Below are positions 6,789-12,170 of a stretch of 12,170 nt of DNA, one piece after another. Positions within the stretch are counted from its first letter, which is position 1; the number at the start of each line of letters is the position of its first letter. The notes under the pieces were generated by a model. That model was not told where the DNA came from. It made no database searches and worked only from the letters and a program-made list of their open reading frames with translations. Source of the DNA: Sphingomonadaceae bacterium (GTDB lineage Bacteria > Pseudomonadota > Alphaproteobacteria > Sphingomonadales > Sphingomonadaceae). A program made the position numbers and the translations under genes. The stretch lies in contig JACDGO010000031.1 of the NCBI GenBank assembly GCA_013821585.1, positions 1 to 12,170 of the forward strand, given 5' to 3'.

Positions 6789-8246
6789 ATGTTGACCACC
6801 CAACCGTTCGAGGATGACAAGCTGCGCGAAGAGTGCGGCGTCTTCGGAGTTTGGCATGCCGACGCCGCTTCGGCGCTCGTCGCGCTCGGCCTCCACGCGC
6901 TTCAGCACCGCGGCCAAGAAGCGGCGGGCATCACCAGCTGGGACGGCCATCATTTCCATTCGCACCGCGCGATGGGCCATGTCGCGGGGAATTTCGACCG
7001 CGACGACATCATTCGCGGCCTGCCGGGCAATGTCGCGGTCGGTCACGTCCGCTATTCGACGACCGGCGAGACCGCGCTCCGAAACGTCCAGCCGCTCTAC
7101 GCCGACCTCGCGTCGGGCGGCTTCGCTGTCGCGCACAACGGCAACATCTCGAACGCGATGGCGCTACGCCGCGAACTCGTCCGGCGCGGTTCGATCTTTC
7201 AGTCGACCAGCGACACCGAGGTTATCATCCACCTCGTTGCGACCTCGACTTACCGCACGCTGATGGACAAGTTCATCGACGCGCTCCGCCAGGTCGAGGG
7301 CGCCTATTCGCTGATCTGCATGACGCCCGAGGGGATGATCGCCTGCCGCGATCCGCTTGGCATTCGCCCGCTGGTGATGGGCAAGCTGGGAAAGGCGACG
7401 ATCTTTGCGTCGGAGACCGTCGCGCTCGATGTGGTCGGCGCGACCTTCGAGCGCGCAATCGACCCCGGCGAGGTCGTGATCGTCACGGGAGAGGAAATTC
7501 GCTCGATCCGCCCCTTCCCGCCGGTCAGCCCGCGCCCGTGCATCTTCGAGCACGTCTATTTCAGCCGCCCCGATTCGATCGTTGACGGCAGCTCTGTCTA
7601 TGACGTCAGGAAAGCGATCGGCGCGCAGCTCGCAACCGAAAGCCCGGTGGATGCGGACCTCGTCATTCCCGTCCCCGATTCGGGCACGCCGGCCGCGATC
7701 GGCTACGCCCAGCAAAGCGGTATCCCGTTCGAACTCGGCATCATCCGCTCGCACTATGTCGGGCGCACCTTCATTCAGCCGGGCGATCAGGTTCGCCATC
7801 TCGGCGTCAGGCTGAAGCACAACGCCAATCGCGCGCTGATCGCGGGCAAGCGCGTCATCCTCGTTGACGATTCGATCGTGCGCGGCACGACCTCGCTGAA
7901 GATCGTGCAGATGATGCGCGACGCGGGCGCGGCCGAGATCCACATGCGCATCGCCAGCCCGCCGACGCGCCACAGCTGCTTTTATGGCGTCGACACGCCC
8001 GAGCGCACCAAGCTCCTCGCGCACAAGCTCGACATCGGCGGAATGCAGGACTTCATCCACGCCGACAGCCTGGCGTTCGTCTCGATCGAAGGACTCTACA
8101 AGGCGCTGGGCGAATCGCGGCGCGCGGACATCCGCCCGCAATATTGCGACGCGTGCTTCACCGGCGACTATCCGACGCGGCTGACCGACCAAGACGAACT
8201 TGAGGTCGAGGACCAGTTCGAGATGCTGGCCGAACGCGTTGTCTGA
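6789..8246 (+). CDS. purF: Amidophosphoribosyltransferase
   Basis: This 485-residue cytoplasmic enzyme catalyses the first committed step of purine synthesis, PRPP + glutamine to phosphoribosylamine. The N-terminal nucleophile domain follows a 15-residue propeptide, with C16 (EECGVFGVW) becoming the catalytic N-terminus after cleavage. The C-terminal phosphoribosyltransferase domain carries the PRPP loop VILVDDSIVRGTTS near 356-369. Four cysteines, C251 (PCIFEHVYF), C397 (HSCFYG), and C453 and C456 (CDACFTGDYPT), fall where the Bacillus subtilis-type enzyme binds a 4Fe-4S cluster. This is therefore the Fe-S, propeptide-processed class, not the E. coli class. Length is normal. The ATG has no clear Shine-Dalgarno sequence but places the propeptide correctly. 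The SDR gene downstream appears to start within its last codons. Confidence 0.96.
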   Translation: MLTTQPFEDDKLREECGVFGVWHADAASALVALGLHALQHRGQEAAGITSWDGHHFHSHRAMGHVAGNFDRDDIIRGLPGNVAVGHVRYSTTGETALRNVQPLYADLASGGFAVAHNGNISNAMALRRELVRRGSIFQSTSDTEVIIHLVATSTYRTLMDKFIDALRQVEGAYSLICMTPEGMIACRDPLGIRPLVMGKLGKATIFASETVALDVVGATFERAIDPGEVVIVTGEEIRSIRPFPPVSPRPCIFEHVYFSRPDSIVDGSSVYDVRKAIGAQLATESPVDADLVIPVPDSGTPAAIGYAQQSGIPFELGIIRSHYVGRTFIQPGDQVRHLGVRLKHNANRALIAGKRVILVDDSIVRGTTSLKIVQMMRDAGAAEIHMRIASPPTRHSCFYGVDTPERTKLLAHKLDIGGMQDFIHADSLAFVSIEGLYKALGESRRADIRPQYCDACFTGDYPTRLTDQDELEVEDQFEMLAERVV

Positions 8247-8943
8247 GGACGCCGGGCGCAAGCTCGCGCTCGTTACCGGCGCATCGCGCGGAATCGGCGC
8301 GGCGACCGCCGAGGCTTTGGCAGCAGCGGGCTATCACATCGTCCTTAGCGCGCGCACGGCCGCGGGGCTCGAGGAGGTGGAGGAGCGCATCCACGCAAGC
8401 GGCGGTAGCGCGACGATCGCTCCGCTCGACCTGACTGACGGCGAAAGCATCGGCCGGCTCGCCGGGGCGATCGCACAGCGTTGGCAAGCGCTCGACGTGC
8501 TCGTGCTCAATGCGGCCATGCTTGGCTCGCTTGGCCCCGTGCCACACATCGACCCTAGGGAATTCGCGAAGATCGTGACGCTCAACCTGACGGCCCAGGC
8601 CGCAATGATCGCCGCGTTCGACGGGATGCTGCGTGCTGCGCCCGCGCCGCGTTTAATCGGGCTGACGACAAGCGTCGCGCGCGCCCCTCGCGCTTATTGG
8701 GGCGCCTACGGCGCGTCGAAAGCCGGGTTCGAGACCCTGCTCGGCGCCTACGCCGAGGAGAACCGCAACGTGGGTCGCATCCGCGTCGCGATTCTCGATC
8801 CCGGCGCGACGCGCACCGCGATGCGCGCGCGAGCTTATCCCGGCGAGGACCCCGCGAAACTCAAATCGCCTGAGGTCGTGGCCGCGCGAATTGTCGCGCT
8901 CGCCACCGAGGATTTCGAGACGGGATCGACGGAGAGGCTCTGA
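8239..8943 (+). CDS. Short-chain dehydrogenase/reductase (SDR)
   Basis: A 234-residue NAD(P)-dependent oxidoreductase of the classical SDR family, probably cytoplasmic. The cofactor motif TGASRGIG is at 13-20, the adenine-pocket region LDLT at 63-66 and NAA at 91-93. The catalytic serine is about S145, with Y157 and K161 in YGASK. The PG motif is at 188-189. The substrate cannot be deduced. No ATG fits: the open frame begins TTG TCT GAG GAC at 8239, inside the last codons of purF, and starting there gives the normal short N-terminus before the glycine motif. I therefore call a TTG start with an 8-base overlap, implying translational coupling to purF. The C-terminus is short but intact. Its stop lies nine bases from the converging PEP-CTERM gene. 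A link to purine synthesis is not suggested by sequence. Confidence 0.88.
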   Translation: MSEDAGRKLALVTGASRGIGAATAEALAAAGYHIVLSARTAAGLEEVEERIHASGGSATIAPLDLTDGESIGRLAGAIAQRWQALDVLVLNAAMLGSLGPVPHIDPREFAKIVTLNLTAQAAMIAAFDGMLRAAPAPRLIGLTTSVARAPRAYWGAYGASKAGFETLLGAYAEENRNVGRIRVAILDPGATRTAMRARAYPGEDPAKLKSPEVVAARIVALATEDFETGSTERL

Positions 8944-8952
8944 AGCCTTCGA

Positions 8953-9624
8953 TCAGGCCAGGGCGGCGCGCCAGGCGGTGCGGCGGCGGCGCATCGCGCC
9001 GCCGACGATGGCGAAGCCGCCGATCATCATCATCCACGCCGCCGGTTCGGGCACCGCGCTGACGCCGACCTGGATACCGTGCCAGAACTCGTCGTTTTGA
9101 TCGGTGAACGAAATCGACGTGATCGGGCCGCCGAATTTCAGAATGCCGTGAATTTCATTGCCCGCGGCGGACGTGAAGCTGTTCGCCGTCACGTTCTGCA
9201 AAAGCCCGCAACCCCAATAGCCGCAACCGTTGACGAAGCCGACCGCTGTGAAATTCTTGTCGAAGGTCGCGGCGTTACCGTTCCAGCTGTTCAGGGCGAG
9301 ATATACGTCCGTCACGGCGCTCGCGAACGTGATCGTTTTCACGCCCGCCTGATCCAGCGCGATGATGTCGCTCGTCGGCGGGGGCGCGATCGTCCCGTCC
9401 CAGCTCGAGATAAAGCTGCCGTTCCAGTAATCGGTCCCGCCGCTTGTCTGCACAAAGCCGATACCGCCACCGCTATAGGTTACGCCCACACCGCCGACCG
9501 TCCCCGACACGGTCGTCGCGGTCGAAGAGGTCAAGTCGGTCCAGTTGATTGCCGCCGATGCTGGAACCGAAGCGAGCATCGAGGCTGAAGCCGCAAGCGC
9601 CGCAAAAACGATCTTCTTCATCAT
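8953..9624 (-). CDS. PEP-CTERM (PEPxxWA type) sorted secreted protein
   Basis: A 223-residue exported protein. A Sec signal peptide covers about residues 1-24 (MMKKIVFAAL, small-residue region, ASA end). The middle part is Gly-, Ser-, Thr- and Asn-rich with predicted beta structure. Near the end are VPEPAAW (191-197), a hydrophobic segment (198-211) and RRRR (212-215), the three-part PEP-CTERM signal recognised by exosortase, here in the PEPxxWA form common in Sphingomonadales. The protein should be processed and displayed at or released from the cell surface, perhaps with exopolysaccharide. CGYWGCG (134-140) supplies the two cysteines C134 and C139, possibly a disulfide loop. No exosortase or polysaccharide genes are in the window. 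Start 9624 is chosen for GGAGAGG at 9631-9637; a second ATG follows immediately. The domain family of the mature part is not recognised. Confidence 0.85.
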   Translation of the reverse strand: MMKKIVFAALAASASMLASVPASAAINWTDLTSSTATTVSGTVGGVGVTYSGGGIGFVQTSGGTDYWNGSFISSWDGTIAPPPTSDIIALDQAGVKTITFASAVTDVYLALNSWNGNAATFDKNFTAVGFVNGCGYWGCGLLQNVTANSFTSAAGNEIHGILKFGGPITSISFTDQNDEFWHGIQVGVSAVPEPAAWMMMIGGFAIVGGAMRRRRTAWRAALA

Positions 9625-9849
9625 AGTTGCCCTCTCCAGCACGGCCAGCGGCCATGGTTATCGAAAACCTCCCGGAATCAAATCGCGAGTGAAACGGGTT
9701 TACGCGGCGCGAGCGTCCCAGTTCGGGTCACTTCCGTTCGCCTTGCGTCGCAGCATGAGCGATGCTAGGCGCGCGCCATCCCGTCGCCGGGCGCTTAGTC
9801 GCCCGCTCGCCGCGGGGCCATACTCGTCTATCCAAGGGACACCGCACGC
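9625..9849. other. Intergenic region between the PEP-CTERM gene and atpH
   Basis: This 225-base divergent region is the largest gap in the window. It must hold the promoters of the PEP-CTERM gene (left) and of the ATP synthase operon (right), but I cannot assign -35/-10 pairs confidently. It contains two short perfect hairpins: AGCAT-gagcg-ATGCT at 9752-9766 and GGGCG-cttagt-CGCCC at 9789-9804. Either could lie in the atpH leader or be a binding site. No small gene is convincing here. Confidence 0.5.
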
Positions 9850-11936
<2,087 letters not shown>

Positions 11937-11945
11937 GTTCCGAAC

Positions 11946-12170
11946 ATGCTCAGTACTCGTGATATTCGCGTCCAGATCGAGTCCATCAGTGGCACTGCGC
12001 AGATCACGCACGCGATGCAAATGGTGGCAGCCTCCAAGATGCGCAAGGCGCAGCAAGCGGCGCTGGCAGGGCGTCCCTTTGCACAATTGCTCTACCGCAT
12101 GCAGCGTCGGGCGACGACGCAAGCCGTCGACTTCACCCATCCACTGATGGAAGTCCGTGAAGTCCGCAAA
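11946..12170 (+). CDS. atpG: F1F0 ATP synthase subunit gamma, N-terminal part (runs off window)
   Basis: The first 75 residues of the central rotor shaft subunit of F1. The start MLSTRDIRVQIESISGTAQI, followed by THAMQMVAASKMRKAQQAAL, is the conserved gamma N-terminal helix that fits into the alpha3beta3 head. ATG at 11946 follows the atpA stop by nine bases; the Shine-Dalgarno sequence is weak. The frame is open to the last base, so the gene continues beyond the window. The STRDI opening and the ASKMRKAQQ version of the motif differ from the sphingomonad form I know (beginning like MASLKELKGRI, with AAKLRRAQ) and suit Verrucomicrobia or a related phylum better. About 23 of 75 codons end in A or T, matching the altered atpA end and not the rest of the window. 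Confidence 0.9.
   Translation, partial: MLSTRDIRVQIESISGTAQITHAMQMVAASKMRKAQQAALAGRPFAQLLYRMQRRATTQAVDFTHPLMEVREVRK

Noticed and set aside
8984..9004. Perfect 8-bp stem CGGCGGCG with 5-base loop, just after the SDR stop, as a possible terminator.
   Set aside because: It lies inside the PEP-CTERM coding sequence, where Gly-Gly and Arg codons explain it, and no T-run follows on either strand.

Overview
The window is a GC-rich, gene-dense stretch of bacterial chromosome that looks like Sphingomonadales (Alphaproteobacteria). The evidence is the AtpH and N-terminal AtpA sequences as I know them from that order, a PEPxxWA-CTERM protein, an atpH-atpA order without F0 genes, and strong C/G preference at third codon positions. 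No gene-free stretch exceeds 300 bases; the longest is about 225 bases, before atpH. I see no RNA gene, CRISPR array, transposase or integrase.

Layout: (1) 1-1370, + strand: the 3' end of an MFS transporter gene overlaps a cysteine synthase gene. (2) 1372-3619, - strand: a LiuR-like MerR regulator followed by a 600-residue acyl-CoA dehydrogenase, with a dyad next to the regulator start that is a likely operator. (3) 3714-5420, + strand: an exported serine beta-lactamase-like hydrolase with a two-part C-terminal extension. (4) 5439-6703, - strand: hisI and an ATP-grasp ligase, overlapping by ATGA. (5) 6789-8943, + strand: purF and an SDR oxidoreductase whose likely TTG start lies inside the end of purF. 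(6) 8953-9624, - strand: a small PEP-CTERM secreted protein. (7) 9850-12170, + strand: atpH, atpA and the start of atpG from the F1 ATP synthase operon.

Most of this is housekeeping metabolism: cysteine, histidine and purine synthesis, acyl-CoA oxidation and ATP synthesis. The genes sit in short, tightly packed operons that alternate in strand, and three pairs converge with 1, 18 and 9 bases between stop codons.

The main anomaly is at the right end. From about 11,400 the C-terminal third of atpA, and atpG after it, no longer look sphingomonad. GC content and codon use shift, and the protein resembles a different phylum, possibly Verrucomicrobia. The change falls in one of the most conserved parts of atpA with the reading frame intact. 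A chimeric metagenome assembly is the simplest explanation; homologous replacement is the alternative. I found no convincing undescribed multi-gene system. The least characterised items are the ATP-grasp ligase, the hydrolase with its extension, and the PEP-CTERM protein.
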